Shown in pieces: positions 30,516 through 42,931 of a stretch of 64,000 nt of DNA. Location of the stretch: NCBI GenBank assembly GCA_907164885.2, contig OU015496.1, positions 133,876,196 to 133,940,195 on the forward strand. The letters are read 5' to 3'. How positions within the stretch are numbered: position 1 is the first letter of the stretch; each line of letters opens with the position of its first letter. The translations under genes were made by a program, and so were the position numbers. The notes beneath the pieces were generated by a model, which did no database searches, was not told where the DNA came from, and saw only the letters and a list, made by a program, of their open reading frames with translations. This DNA is from Dolomedes plantarius (taxonomy: Eukaryota > Arthropoda > Arachnida > Araneae > Dolomedidae).

Positions 30516-30840
30516 TGTTGTTGTTTATTATGACCCCTGGCCGGAACGTAGTTCAAGACCAGGGCCATGAAAGATACGGTCTGAAATGTGCTCCTCCGTA
30601 TTGAATAGTACCAAAAGGGTTGAAGGCCATCTTAGCTAGCTGCCACCTAAATATTGACCGACCAAATCCAGGTTCAACATATGAGGGATCATTATCCCTC
30701 TCTTACCCTCTCTGAACCTTCATAGAGGTCTTTCCGGTCTACGGATTTAACGTGCCCATATCCGGCCTGGACAGACGCATTTAATGGCGCGTGCCGGGAT
30801 TTGATCCTCAAGCCAGCAGGCCACCTCAAGCCTTGAGTAA
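30516..30840 (-). repeat. tRNA-derived SINE
   Basis: On the minus strand it has an A-box-like 'GAGGTGGCCTGCTGGC' and a B-box-like 'GGATCAAATCCC'. A shared body follows ('GATATGGGCACGTTAAATC', 'GACCTCTATGAAGGTTCAGA'), then a tail toward 'AACAACAACAT'. The same body words occur near 60640, 61530 and 63920. Confidence 0.75.
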
Positions 30841-30989
30841 ATATGTTCCTACGTTTATCGTTAAATCTAAACTAGTGTCATTCAATATTTACTATCCCCC
30901 ATGAGAATTATCTTATTAATTCATAATTAAGGTGCATACAATCACGGAAATCATTCCTCCCATCGAAGTACAATTTTGTAACTTACAAA

Positions 30990-31385
30990 GAAAACACATT
31001 TCAGTCTCTACAAGCTCTAATATGTCCATCACACGAGACAAAATAGCTCAAATATTTTAAATACAGAAAAAAAAATTCTTCTCCAGAGAGTGACTTATAT
31101 CACTGCGGCAGGAACCAGAAACGAAAGAAAGATTTCTTTCCCTTCTATTTAAATTCCCCCGAGAATATTTCTAAACATCATCAACCGATAAATAGATCCT
31201 GGAAAAGTATTTCGACGCGTTTAATTCTCCACAATGGCAAATTTCCGGGATCTTTTATAAAGAAACGAGAGTACACAGTGAGAGGGAGATAAGAGGAAAT
31301 ATTTTATACAGAAAATGACTTTTTCTAGTTTCAAGGAAACGTCAGGAAAAGGCAGATTTTTCGAGGCCACTGGTTACCGACTCCG
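30990..31385 (+). repeat. unnamed ~380-bp dispersed repeat, copy 1
   Basis: Landmarks: 'GAAACGAAAGAAAGATTTC', 'ATTTAAATTCCCCCGAGAAT', 'AATAGATCCTGG', 'CGTTTAATTCTCCACAATGG', 'AAACGTCAGGAAAAGGCAGA' and 'CACTGGTTACCGA'. The same order occurs at 57750-58170, inverted at 59495-59860, and partly at 60030-60222. No coding potential and no terminal repeats identified. Confidence 0.85.
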
Positions 31386-31638
31386 GCGAATTTTTTTTTG
31401 TTGTTGTTTGTAGAAAAACGGAAGACATACGGTTGAGATATTGTTAGTGAACGTGAAAGAGTGAAACATATTTTCAACTAAGGAATAATTAAAAAAAAAC
31501 TTGTACCATTGAAACATAAAGCGTTGGGTATTGTGTTTAAATAGATATTTATTTACCATGGATACTTATGGTAATGTTTATCCTTACTTCAAATTTATCA
31601 GATACATAATCCTATGTGACAAATTACGTTTAGGATAA

Positions 31639-31641
<3 letters not shown>

Positions 31642-31677
<36 letters not shown>
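31642..31677. repeat. (TA)n microsatellite
   Basis: TA array forming the left flank of the Tigger-type element. Confidence 0.95.
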
Positions 31678-31682
<5 letters not shown>

Positions 31683-33041
31683 TCGAACTCCGTTATAACG
31701 AACTTCAAGGGACTAAAGGTTTTGTTCACTATATCTGGTGGTTCGCTATATCCGAACCATTAAGAAAAATGTTAAAGTTCGCAAAATGTATAAGTCACTA
31801 GTTGCTATGTATATTCTTTAATGATGTATTGAAAGAATGATAAAATTTATTAAAAATGATCATTAATGAATTAAATTGGCTAAAATCGATTACATTAAAC
31901 TGACGCAATACTAATTAAATTAACTATAAATGAACAGAAATGGAAATAAATTGATTTTATCTTTAATTGTTACTCACTGTTTTGATACAGAAATAATCTA
32001 TAGCCCCAGAGGTAGGGAACATTATCCGGGGGGGGGGCGATAGTCAGTTGAGATATACAATTATCAGCCTCTACGAGTTCAGGAATAAATGCAAGCTTAA
32101 ACCTTCAATAGTTTAATCTTCAAAATAAAACTATAACTAAATACATAAAAACATAGTACAACTTTCACAACTCGGAAAGGAGAAATTAAATTATTCCTGC
32201 AGGAAATATAGAGAGAGAGTGTGAAACGAGCTGAAAACAAGCTGCCTTTTTGAACCGGTGTTCACCTTCTTATGTTGAAATAAGGCATGCGCAGTAATGC
32301 CTATTAAGTTTCGTCTTCTTCAGCGAAAATTAGAGTAAAGAGAAAATTAGCATACAATCGCAAATCTGCGATTGAATGAAAAAATTCCCCGAGACCACGG
32401 TTACACCATAAATCAGTAATCTTCTGCTCACGTGATGAAGATTTCAAAAACATTTTATGAATTTCTTTGTCCAAAACATCAAATCACTCCAACACTCTTT
32501 CTTCCACTCTATGCGTAGTCAAAAACTTATTAATTCTACACGTCGCTTCTGTAGCATCTGAGATGGTGGAGATTTCGTCATTTATGTGTTCCTCTTCATC
32601 AGCATCAGATGCAGAATCTCCAATTTCAGAATTATTCATTTTAATTTCTTACACAATATCTTCATCAGTCCGATTTTTACGTGTAATGATTTCATCATCA
32701 CATGTTTCGAACAAATGTACGCCACAATCTGAGAATGATGAAATTTTGTGCTTTTCTATGCACATCGCGATAGGTAAACTTCTATCATCTCCTTGATCAA
32801 CATTCTTTGTTTCTTCAACATATATTTGTATCTTCACCATTCTTAAAAAGTTTAAAAATTAAAAGAAATTCAGTTGTGGACAGCAAAAAAATGTTCATTA
32901 GAGTCGATTCTTAAAATTTCGGAGGTTTGCTATAAAAGGATAAATTAGCATTAAATTCAATAGAAAAAAAGCAGGACCAAAATGTTCGTTCGTTATATCC
33001 GGGAGTTCGTTATATACCAGGTTCGCTATAACGGGGTTCAA

Positions 33042-33046
<5 letters not shown>
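31678..33046 (-). mobile_element. pogo/Tigger-type element, degenerate (1369 bp)
   Basis: The left end 'CACAGTCGAACTCCGTTATA' then 'ACGAAC' and the right end (inverted) 'CACAGTTGAACCCCGTTATA' match well. Both ends repeat 'GTTCGCTATATC'-like words inside. TA arrays lie on both sides. Only the C-terminal part of a transposase is left (32467-32840). A G-run sits at 32028-32036. Confidence 0.88.
32467..32840 (-). pseudogene. Tigger-type transposase C-terminal remnant
   Basis: The minus strand gives an acidic segment in one frame (EETKNVDQGDDRSLP... to RTDEDIV) and then, after a stop, 'MNNSEIGDSASDADEEEHIN' with a short basic/leucine tail (INKFLTTHRVEERVLE). An acidic region followed by a short helix is how CENP-B/Tigger transposases end. 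The DNA-binding and catalytic domains are missing. Confidence 0.55.
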
Positions 33047-33114
<68 letters not shown>

Positions 33115-33120
33115 TGTATA
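33047..33120. repeat. (TA)n microsatellite
   Basis: The only sequence between the Tigger-type element and DD41D copy 2. Confidence 0.96.
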
Positions 33121-33122
33121 TA

Positions 33123-34416
33123 CAGAGGCTGTTAACACATTTTTTAGACGATGTATATTGTATTCACAAAACTAAATTACATAAAATTCTTGTGTTTTAA
33201 ATGTTCTATTTGACATCCCTTATTCTGAACTATCTTTTGACACCGCAATTTCCAGGATAATAATGCCTTTTGAAGTGTCAGAAGAGGTATTCTATCCCAT
33301 TCCTCCTGAACAGCTTTCCAGAGTCCTGTAAGGGTTTTGGGACGACGTTTGAATAACGCAGATTTTAAAAGTCCGAAAGCACAAAAATCCATAGGTGATA
33401 CATCGGGAGATTTAGTAGGGATATCAGTGAAGGGTATGGCCTTGATACCAGTTTTTTGTTCCATTTCTTTTAGAAAATTTACAGTGGATTTTGATGTGTG
33501 ACTGCTAGCTTTCTCCTGATGGAGTCTCACAGATTGATAGCACTGTGGGTAAAGCGATGGTATTTCATTCAGAAAAATTGGCGATAAAATATGTTCCTGA
33601 TAGTATTTGGAGTTAATCTTTTTTTTTCCACTCTCTTTATTTTTAACTTTCTATTATAAGAAAAACCAGCAACAATCATGAATCCCTTAGAAAAACTTTC
33701 TTTCGATTCTTTGAACCATGTACTTAAAATTTTTCTCCCCTTTTATGATAATAAATGGCTCTTTTTTTCTTGAAATCATTTAAATACACCCATGATTCAT
33801 CTATTGTGACAATTGTTTTCCATTTTACTTTGGATAAGTGTTTCTCATATAGAATTCTGCAGCGTGTCCTGCGTCCAGCGATATGATTTGGAAGAAGACG
33901 ATGCACATTGCGTTTTTTCGCTTTCTTAAGATTTAAATCAACGTTTATCAATTTGTTTACAGTGGACACCGAGCATTTTAATGATTTTGCAACTGTCCTT
34001 TGACTAGAGGGATTTACTTTTAACATTAAACAACGTACCTTTGCAATAGTCGAAGATGTCCGTTTTTTCCTTGGATACTTGTTTGGAATTTTTGTCCCAC
34101 TTGAGGCTCCAATTTGACGTTTTTTTCCCTTCTTGTTGACGGTATTACCTATCGACGCTTTAGATATCACAAAACCATGACTCTCAGATCGTTTTTGGAT
34201 AACGGAGTATGCATATTTCTCTTCGGAAAGAGCATAAATGTAGCCTTCGACCCACTACTTTGTTAAAAACGCCATTTTGAATAAAAACAAAACTTTCAAG
34301 CCGCAGACGATAATTTTGACTTTAAAAAACATAGTACAATTGCAATTATTTCTTTTGCAGCAAACGATTTTTTATCACCGCTTACCAAAATCGTCTAAAA
34401 AAATGTGCGAACAGCC

Positions 34417-34420
<4 letters not shown>
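33123..34420 (-). mobile_element. DD41D mariner-type element, copy 2 (1298 bp)
   Basis: Ends: 'CAGAGGCTGTTAACACATTT' at the left and, inverted, 'CAGAGGCTGTTCGCACATTT' at the right, both followed by 'TTTAGACGAT'. TA on each side lies within (TA)n. Nearly identical to copy 1 apart from small indels and substitutions. Confidence 0.93.
33177..34275 (-). pseudogene. DD41D mariner-type transposase, copy 2, broken
   Basis: Starts at ATG 34275 (MAFLTK), immediately followed by a stop: TAG where copy 1 has CAG for Gln. The N-terminal reading then continues intact through the site where copy 1 is frameshifted (GKKRQIGASSGTKIPNKYPR). A one-base loss near 33727 (HKRGEKF then stop) breaks the frame after the first catalytic motif (TIDESWVYL). 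The C-terminal part from 33530 is open: LHQEKASSH and SPDVSPMDF. The same Glu replaces the second catalytic Asp as in copy 1. Confidence 0.87.

Positions 34421-34490
<70 letters not shown>
34421..34490. repeat. (TA)n microsatellite
   Basis: Separates DD41D copy 2 from the next Tc1 element. Confidence 0.96.
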
Positions 34491-34493
<3 letters not shown>

Positions 34494-35888
34494 TCGTCAA
34501 AAGTGAAATTGCAACACCATGAAGGAAAGCTCGTAGTGATGTGAAAATAGCAGAATCGATAGATTTGAGACACATGTCCAGATGATTAAAGAAACAAAGA
34601 TATGAAAATTTAAACTGTTTTTTCAGTATCTAATGTGGCCACAACGGGCACCTATACAGGCCTCTAAACGGCGAGGCATACTGTCAATGAGGCTATTAAT
34701 GGTCTCCTGAGATATTCCTTGCCACGTCGATTCCACTGCAGCTTCCATTTCCTGTACGGTATGCGGCTGCGATGCTCTGTCCTTCGCACGTCCGATGGCA
34801 ATCCACACATGGTCGATGGGAGAGAGATCGGGTGAGGCTGGAGGCCAGAAAAGGATGTGGATTCCATTGAAGCTGTTCAGAGTGTGACGTGCGACATGAG
34901 GCCAGACATTGTCCTGCTGGAATAACGTTCCGGAGGCGGCCTGCATAAGCGGCCGACCCACAGGCATAACAACTTGTGTTACGTATCGGGCAGATGTTAA
35001 ATTGCCAGTAATGTGACAAGGGTTGTCCGCTGTCCGAACATGATGCTACCCAAAGACATGAAGCACAGTGAAGGGCCAGTGTGGCGTTCGACGATATGGG
35101 CTAGTAGTAATGATCTCCGGGAAGCCGACACACATGTCCACGGCCGTCATTCCTCTGTAAACAAAATCGGGATTCGTCTGAAAACAATATCCATGGCATT
35201 TGTTCGTCCAGTGACGATAACGTCAACACCAAGCCAGACGGGCAGCCTTGTGTCGGGTGATTAAATGAACCCCAGTTGCTGGTCACCGTGCGCGCATTCC
35301 TACCTCATGCAAACTGTTAAGGATGGTTTGGCAGGAGACAGATGCCCCATCTGATAATGTTAAGTAGGTTTGAATATGACTTGCTATGGCAAACGTGTTC
35401 CCACGAAACATTCGCCGAATTTGCCTATGAGTCCGAGCTGACGTGCACCTGGATGATCCACTGCCACTTTGCCGTGTTCTCAGATGGTCCTGCGTCCAGC
35501 CTGACATACATCGCTGAATTGTGCTGACGTCCCGTCTAACACGACTGGCAATTTCGCACATCGACAAACCGAGCTCATGTAGTTCTAGGATACGTTCTCG
35601 TTCCTCAGACGATAACTGCTGGTAACCCATGGCTGGTAACCCATGGCACCCTGATGTCTCCAATGCATTTTATACCCATCTTCAAGTTCCGTTACAACAA
35701 CAATCTGTCATTGATACCATATACAGAGCGAGCCATCTACTGGCTTTTATATCCAGAAGCTGGGTATCATGTGACTAGATGCGGACGCGCATTTAATCAT
35801 TTACAGAGGCTCTGACATCTACCGATCTTCTAATTTTCACATCATTAAGCGCATCCCTTCATGACGTTGCAATTTCACTTTTAACGAT

Positions 35889-35890
<2 letters not shown>
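34491..35890 (-). mobile_element. Tc1-family element (1400 bp)
   Basis: The ends, 'CACTCGTCAAAAGTGAAATT' and, inverted, 'CAATCGTTAAAAGTGAAATT', continue into 'GCAAC' with a matching 'CATGAAGG'. TA lies on each side (34489-34490, 35891-35892) inside (TA)n. Confidence 0.92.
34623..35630 (-). pseudogene. Tc1-family transposase, frameshifted
   Basis: The probable start is ATG 35630 (MGYQQLSSEERERIL). Just upstream a 15-17 bp repeat duplicates the start context. Helix-turn-helix: 'LSMCEIASRVRRDVSTIQRC'. Three frames are needed: 35630-35283, 35286-35101 (first Asp FSDESRF) and 34967-34623 (second Asp FQQDN, third SPIDHVW). The third position is Asp, not Glu, and the spacing from the second Asp is 32. 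The C-terminus 'MPRRLEACIGARCGHIRY' is intact. Frameshifts rule out a product. Confidence 0.86.

Positions 35891-35892
<2 letters not shown>

Positions 35893-35952
<60 letters not shown>
35893..35952. repeat. (TA)n microsatellite
   Basis: Separates the Tc1 element from the truncated DD36E fragment. Confidence 0.96.
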
Positions 35953-35953
<1 letters not shown>

Positions 35954-36320
35954 GGATCACTTCCATCCGTTTATGCTGTTCTGTTATCCGCACGGTAATG
36001 GAGTTTTCCAGCAAGACAACTGTACCTCTCACAAGTCCTGGTTGGCTACTGGCTGGTTGAATGAGCATTCCTCTGACTTCTGTGTCATGAATTGGCCACC
36101 TAGAAGCCCAGATTTAAGTCCTATTGAGCATCTGTGGGATGTTTTAGAGCAAGGTGTGAAAAGCCATCACACAGCATCAAAGAACCTTACTGAATTATGG
36201 ACAGCTTTAGCCAATATTTGGCAAGCCATTCCGGTGGAACGTTTCCAGAAACTTGTTGAATCTATGTCTCGTCGTGTGGCAGCCGTTATCAAGTCCAGAG
36301 GAGGCCCAACTCGTTACTAG
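35953..36320 (+). pseudogene. Tc1/mariner DD36E transposase, 3' fragment
   Basis: An open frame begins abruptly after the TA array and runs to the natural stop. It contains the second catalytic motif FQQDNCTSH, then SPDLSPIEHLW with 36 residues between D and E, and the end 'MSRRVAAVIKSRGGPTRY'. A 36-residue spacing points to the DD36E (Incomer-like) group. The N-terminal half and the first Asp are missing. Its 3' end runs to about 36356 and is cut by the next Tc1. Confidence 0.85.
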
Positions 36321-36358
36321 GTAGGTATCCCTAATTCAGCGGCACTTCCGTTTATATA

Positions 36359-37754
36359 CACTCATGGACAAAAAAATTAGCGCACCAAGAAATAATCGCG
36401 TGCTCGTAACGAAACTTGCAATGAAGGTACATGTCGGGGAGATATGCAAATGATTAGAAATGCAGCGTGATTGCGCATTTACGTATAGCCGGTAGAGGGC
36501 GTTGAACATCGTACTCTGTGGAGTATAAAACAGGTAACCAAAGCTTGTTTGAGTGTGCTGAATCATTTACAAAGGAAGAGCTGAGATAGACATACCATTA
36601 CGCCGTGTTCGAAGACAATATAAGCAGTTGTCGCAGTTTGAGAGGGGGAGAATCGTCGGGATGATGGAAGCTGGGTGGTCAGCTAGGCGAGTAGCTCGTC
36701 AATTAGGCCGCTCTGATTGTGTTGTGAGGAGGTGTTGGGACCAGTGGACCCGAGAGATGTCATGTACACGAAGACCAGGCTCAGGACACCCTCGACAGAC
36801 CAGTCGTCGAGAAGACCGCCACATCGTAAGAAATGCACGCGTACAGCCAACTGCTTCATCGGCCGCCATCCAGGCACAGGTAGAACCTTCACTAGGGGCC
36901 TCTGTGTCTTCTCGAACCATACGAAGGCGCCTGGCTGAAGGACAGTTGGTATCGCGGCGCCCATTACGTGTGCTGCCCTTGACGCCCACCCATCGACGCC
37001 TCCGTTTGGAGTTTTGCCGCGCACGAGGAAACTGGACTGCAGCGAAATGGAACCAGGTCGTCTTTAGCGACGAATCCAGTTTCAATCTCGGCAGCGATGA
37101 CAATCGTGTTCGTGTGTGGAGAGCCCGTGGTGAACGCTTCAATCCTGCCTTTGCTGTACAGAGACACATCGCTCCCACAGCTGGTGTGATGGTATGGGGT
37201 GCCATTGCCTACAATACACGGTCACCCCTAGTATTGTTCCGTGGCACCATGTCAGCCCAGCGGTATGTTCATGAAATCCTGCAACCACATGTGTTGCCAC
37301 TCATGCAAGGGCTCCCAGGAGCCATTTTTCAACAAGACAATGCTCGGCCTCATACGGCAAGGGTGTCACAAGACTGTCTCCGCACTGTTACAACCCTTCC
37401 TTGGCCTGCCCGATCCCCAGATTTGTCTCCAATCGAGCATATCTGGGATCATTTGGGACGACGAGTTGGGCATCCCACGAGTTTGAACGAACTAGAGGCA
37501 AGGTTACAGCAAATATAAAACGAAATGTCTCAAGACATCATACAGAACTTGTATGACTCAATGCCCGATCGTATCGCATCGTGCATTCGCGCTAGAGGGG
37601 GTCCAACGGAGTATTAACTCCTCCGTTCTTTTGCCTTTTTCTCTGAAATAAATTATCCTTTTTCTTTGATTTTCTTATCATTTACTTATATCAAAGTAGT
37701 CATTACGTATTTGACGACTCCTTCTTGGTGCGCTAATTTTTTTGTCCATGAGTG
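36359..37754 (+). mobile_element. Tcb1-like Tc1 element, copy A (1396 bp)
   Basis: Inverted ends 'CACTCATGGACAAAAAAATT' plus 'AGCGCACCAAGAA', with TA at 36357-36358 and 37755-37756. Same family as the minus-strand copy at 44527-45931 and its partial duplicate at 42932-43812. Confidence 0.94.
36592..37617 (+). pseudogene. Tcb1-like Tc1 transposase, start lost and premature stop
   Basis: The family start codon (ATG in copy B, MPLHRVRRQ) is ATA here at 36592. From there the frame is open to a stop at 37516-37518, after 'LEARLQQI'. The normal tail 'MPDRIASCIRARGGPTEY' follows in frame. Domains: two helix-turn-helix parts (SARRVARQLGRSDCVVRR and SSRTIRRRLAEG), then FSDESSF, FQQDNARPH and SPIEHIW, all catalytic residues present, with 32 residues between the second D and the E. 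Copies B and B' carry the same premature stop, so it was probably in the source copy. Confidence 0.88.
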
Positions 37755-37756
37755 TA

Positions 37757-38317
37757 TATATAAGTGTGTCTGTGCGTGTAAGTAAGTAAGTAATAACGAA
37801 GTATCACCCTTATTAATAATCCTATAGAATGCTATTCTATTCATTCTGTACGTTAATATTATCTTCAATTTCACGTAACTAACTTCCATGTTTTTTTTCT
37901 GTTACGCAAGGGGATATCGCTCTACAGTGATCACGTGACCGAATAAAACTAATTTTTTGTTATCTGCTGCTGACAACTTCAAATTGTGAGATTCTAAGCT
38001 GAATATGGAATGAGACGGTCACCATATCCATTGTCTCTGTTTATTCGCATGTAATTAGTTTACAGTATTTTAAAATTATCATAAGGTGTCAACTATAGAA
38101 TGGCCATAATGTTAATAATTGAATAAACGTATTATTTCATTGAAATGGTTTAACTGATTGCGAAAGATTCTGCTCAACGCCCGATTACCATGACTCAATG
38201 CCAGTTCTGATGTTCTATATATCATCTAAAGAGTGAACCAATGTATCTCGTAATATATCGCAACATCTAATTCAAGAGTCGGTAGGAAATATTTTTTGAA
38301 GTATTTCTAGATTATTC

Positions 38318-38322
<5 letters not shown>
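37757..38322. other. no gene recognised
   Basis: AT-rich sequence with a short (GTAA)n run near 37779. Nothing else recognised. Confidence 0.4.
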
Positions 38323-38349
<27 letters not shown>

Positions 38350-38354
38350 CATAC

Positions 38355-38434
<80 letters not shown>

Positions 38435-38460
38435 GTATGTATTTAAATGTATGTATATAT
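38323..38460. repeat. (CA)n(TA)n compound microsatellite
   Basis: CA repeats pass into TA with ATAC/GTATG interruptions up to 38460. Confidence 0.95.
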
Positions 38461-39533
<1,073 letters not shown>

Positions 39534-39994
39534 ACTTTCCCCCCGTCCCCCTGAAGGCGCGCACACAAGGAGTAGCTAATTCCATGTGGCAACGCCTCAG
39601 AAGAGCAAAATCATCAAATCCGCCAACTGGAAAACATGCTGAGTAGGGACGTCTCCCCACACAACAAGGATCCCAATGAACCCCATTATTAAAACCAAAT
39701 GCCCCTCGTTATAATACCTGGATAATCTCTTTCTGAGCTGTGAGACCTGGAGCAGTGGTTTTTTAAAAAAAATACACAGTTTACAATACCTTAGAAGTTA
39801 CATTAAAAGATTCTTTTGTTGTACAGTATATTATTATATCACTGATGACTTGAAACAAAATAGGAAGATATTACAACATTATATCAAAATATATCACCAT
39901 AAATATTCAAAATATCACCTTAATTTTACCAAAATATCATCTCAATAAGACATCACCTGAAAATAATGTCGCTTCAAAATCTCATTTAGGGACC

Positions 39995-40027
<33 letters not shown>

Positions 40028-41563
40028 ATTAAATTAATAGAATAAAAATGTTGACCATTAACGTGGACTGTCAGTAGTATTTTACAATTTAAAGTCCATG
40101 CTTTACGATTTTCATGAAATTCTTTGAGTGGTAATGTAATTGACAGTCCTGTAAGCTGTCCACTCGCCCTCTATTTTACAACAGTTCCAGTTTACATTGC
40201 TACAAATATTGAATTTATTTACACGGAATATGGTAATATGAAAATGGACGTAAAATGAAAAAAAACAATTAAATATGAACGACAAAAAATAATGCGGTAG
40301 ACCGTCTTGCTTGGAGGCCTCCTTGACATGGTTGACCCTGTAAAATACTCAGAGACACAACATATTATTAATTGAAAGAATATAAATATTTATCATTTTC
40401 CCATGGGGTTATTTTTCTCATATCTTGTACTCACCGAACGACACAAATGTATTTTGACATCAATTACAATACAGTTTATCTTTTTAGAGCTCTTTTATAC
40501 CTTCGACTTACTTATGAAATACAAACATATGAAATTACACGTGAAATTCAAAATTCTCTACATATTATTTATACTTCAAAATTTTTCCGTAACACAAAAC
40601 TCTGATTCAAATTTATCACAATTCAAAGTTATCAAACATTTTATAATTTACACTTCATTCACCTTAATATTTCACAATGATAGATTCATTATGTAAAACA
40701 ATTCACTTCTGGTACTGGTGTACCACTCCTTCATCTGTGTACATTCTGTTTAATTCAAGGTGTATGTTTTTGTTTGTGTGTGTTTGTGTAGTTGAGTGAA
40801 CAAGTGCATGGTTGGGTCAGAGGAGAGCAGGTTCAACAATTTCCCACCGTCTTAATCACAACCGACAACTCTAAACAAAATTCAGAGTGAAAAATTGGTG
40901 CGTATAGTGCACGACACTGAAACTCTAGGTTGGGAAAGGCTCAAAAGAGATCAGTATTCACTCACTGACTCCAGAAAAAGGAAAGGATTTAACACCCAGC
41001 CAACCAAGAGGAAAAGGGTAATCCGTTCACTCATGAATTCCAATGGGGAAAACATGAGTCAACAGAAACCTGAAGGAAAAGGGAGGACAAAGGAGCGGTC
41101 AACCCACAGCCTGTCTTTGGTCATTATTTGTTTATCTTGGATTAACTCAGCACCTAAAGTGACTGACACGTAGAATTGCTTATATACAAGTGATTAGGTA
41201 ATTGGGATGACTTCCAGCGCGTGGGTAGAAGTGGGAGATAGTATAGACTTCAAGAAAGAGGGAAATTAAAAAGGTAAAAGAATTAGACTTGTCATAATTG
41301 AGCAAATATCACATACAGTTCAGCTTTAAGACAATTCAAAACATTATAAATTAGTGATAAACATTTCAACATACTCAGATTTTGTAGATTTAGAAAAAGT
41401 TCTTTCAACAGTTATTTAAATTTTAACTCATATCATACAATCGTTAAAGTCAAATAAAATCAATACAAATCATATTATAGCTTTTCCTTAATTTCAGAAA
41501 TACAATTTAATTTTCATAGTTTTATTATTAACATTCAAAATTCACAATTTCAATTTTATTTTT
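39534..41563 (-). other. internal 3' non-coding part of second LTR element
   Basis: Contains the polypurine tract, a (TTA)n run at about 39999-40025 and the stretch related to 18230-18420. Short open frames (40372-40696, 40895-41173) show no domain. Confidence 0.5.
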
Positions 41564-41666
41564 TCTTTGAATACGAACAATTAGAGGCGAATTACGCTAC
41601 AAATATAATTTAATTCCCAAGCCCCCTTTAAATTTAGAATAATCATTCTTTTTCCACTAAATCCTT

Positions 41667-41670
<4 letters not shown>
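41564..41670 (-). repeat. 5' LTR fragment of second element
   Basis: Nearly identical to 39426-39533. Only the first ~107 bp of the LTR remains, directly bordering (TA)n. Confidence 0.85.

Positions 41671-41723
<53 letters not shown>
41671..41723. repeat. (TA)n microsatellite
   Basis: Right flank of the second LTR element. Confidence 0.96.
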
Positions 41724-41726
<3 letters not shown>

Positions 41727-42190
41727 TGCTAGTCTTGTTGAAGGGCACTAATTTTTTTAAAAATTATTATAATGGATAAAGAAACATTGGCCCAATTTAA
41801 ACAAAATGGGCACTTACAATATTCTGTGAGATATTTCTTAGAACTAACGCTTAACGAATAAATCATCCATCTCTTAATAACGTTACACTAACATTCTATC
41901 AAATTTTGTAATTGCGCGCCTCGTCACCAATTAAATTTTCTTTTGTTATATATTATCATTAAACTCATATATATTATCATTAAACTTTCAACACAAGTTT
42001 ATGCTTAGCTATAATGTTGATAAGCGGTAATTATTCCCCACCTTGAAGAAATTCCGCATTTATATATGTAATTGATTTATTTACAAAAAAATATTCTTAA
42101 TTCATTTTTCTGAATTTCTTGCTATTAGATAACACATATTTAAGAGGTGTTTAAGGCAATTTTTTTCCATACTGGGCATTAAAGAAGACT
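41724..42190. other. no gene recognised
   Basis: AT-rich sequence up to the start of the tandem duplication; nothing identified. Confidence 0.4.
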
Positions 42191-42599
42191 AATTACTTTA
42201 CGAAATAAATTCATCAAAATAATTTTGAGTTTTATTAAGATCTTTAAAAAAATAGTGGCTCCATGGTTGCAATGTTTGTGACGTCAGTCTTCTTGCGGTC
42301 TCCTAAACTTAACTTTCACTTTGTCTGGCGCCGAGTTTGGTGATCTATGATAAAGCCACTGATGATTCCTTCTTCTGTTTCATATGGATTGTACGGTGTT
42401 TAAGTATGTTTATTGCTCAGATCATACTTATTAGAAACAATCCATTGGTTTTTAGACAGTATCGACACCGCTGAAGAAAAGATACTGTCTAAACCCTATT
42501 TTTCATTTATCTATTCATATTTTTCACTTATCTTTTCATGTTTTTGGTTCCTGGCTGTAGTGGTTTATGGCTTATACTGGTTTTTCACTTACAACTTTG

Positions 42600-42601
<2 letters not shown>

Positions 42602-42641
<40 letters not shown>
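42602..42641. repeat. (TA)n microsatellite, duplication copy 1
   Basis: Followed by 'TTATAAAAATGAATGTTTGT' and CTGTC/TATC repeats, the form of a Helitron 5' start. Copy 2 has the shorter array at 44201-44237. Confidence 0.95.
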
Positions 42642-42648
<7 letters not shown>

Positions 42649-42931
42649 AAAAATGAATGTTTGTCTGTCTATCTATCTATCGATCGATCTATCTATAGTT
42701 GTATAGAAATCCACAGTTTAGGAGCAATGATCCTGAAATATTACATACAGGCGTGTTTAAAAACAGCCGAGGGTCTTAAGAACTTCCAAAATCGAAATTA
42801 ATTACCGTTAAATTATAATTAATGAAAAACCAACAATTTTTGAATCCAGAAATGCAAGAGCCTCACAATTTGAAAGGCCGATATATTAGGTTAAAGAACA
42901 GCGAGAAGCAAAAACGATAGAAAAATAAATA

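Noticed and set aside
32467..32796. Plus-strand Ser-rich open frame
   Set aside because: The minus strand gives the acidic tail expected of the Tigger-type element whose ends flank it.
36683..37205. Long minus-strand frames opposite the Tcb1-like transposase
   Set aside because: Shadow frames of the coding strand. The same applies on the opposite strand at 43499-43903 and 45094-45592.
42413..42604. Small hydrophobic open frame, duplicated partly at 44139
   Set aside because: It is present twice only because of the tandem duplication, and the two copies differ by a 21-bp indel in the hydrophobic part. No family recognised.
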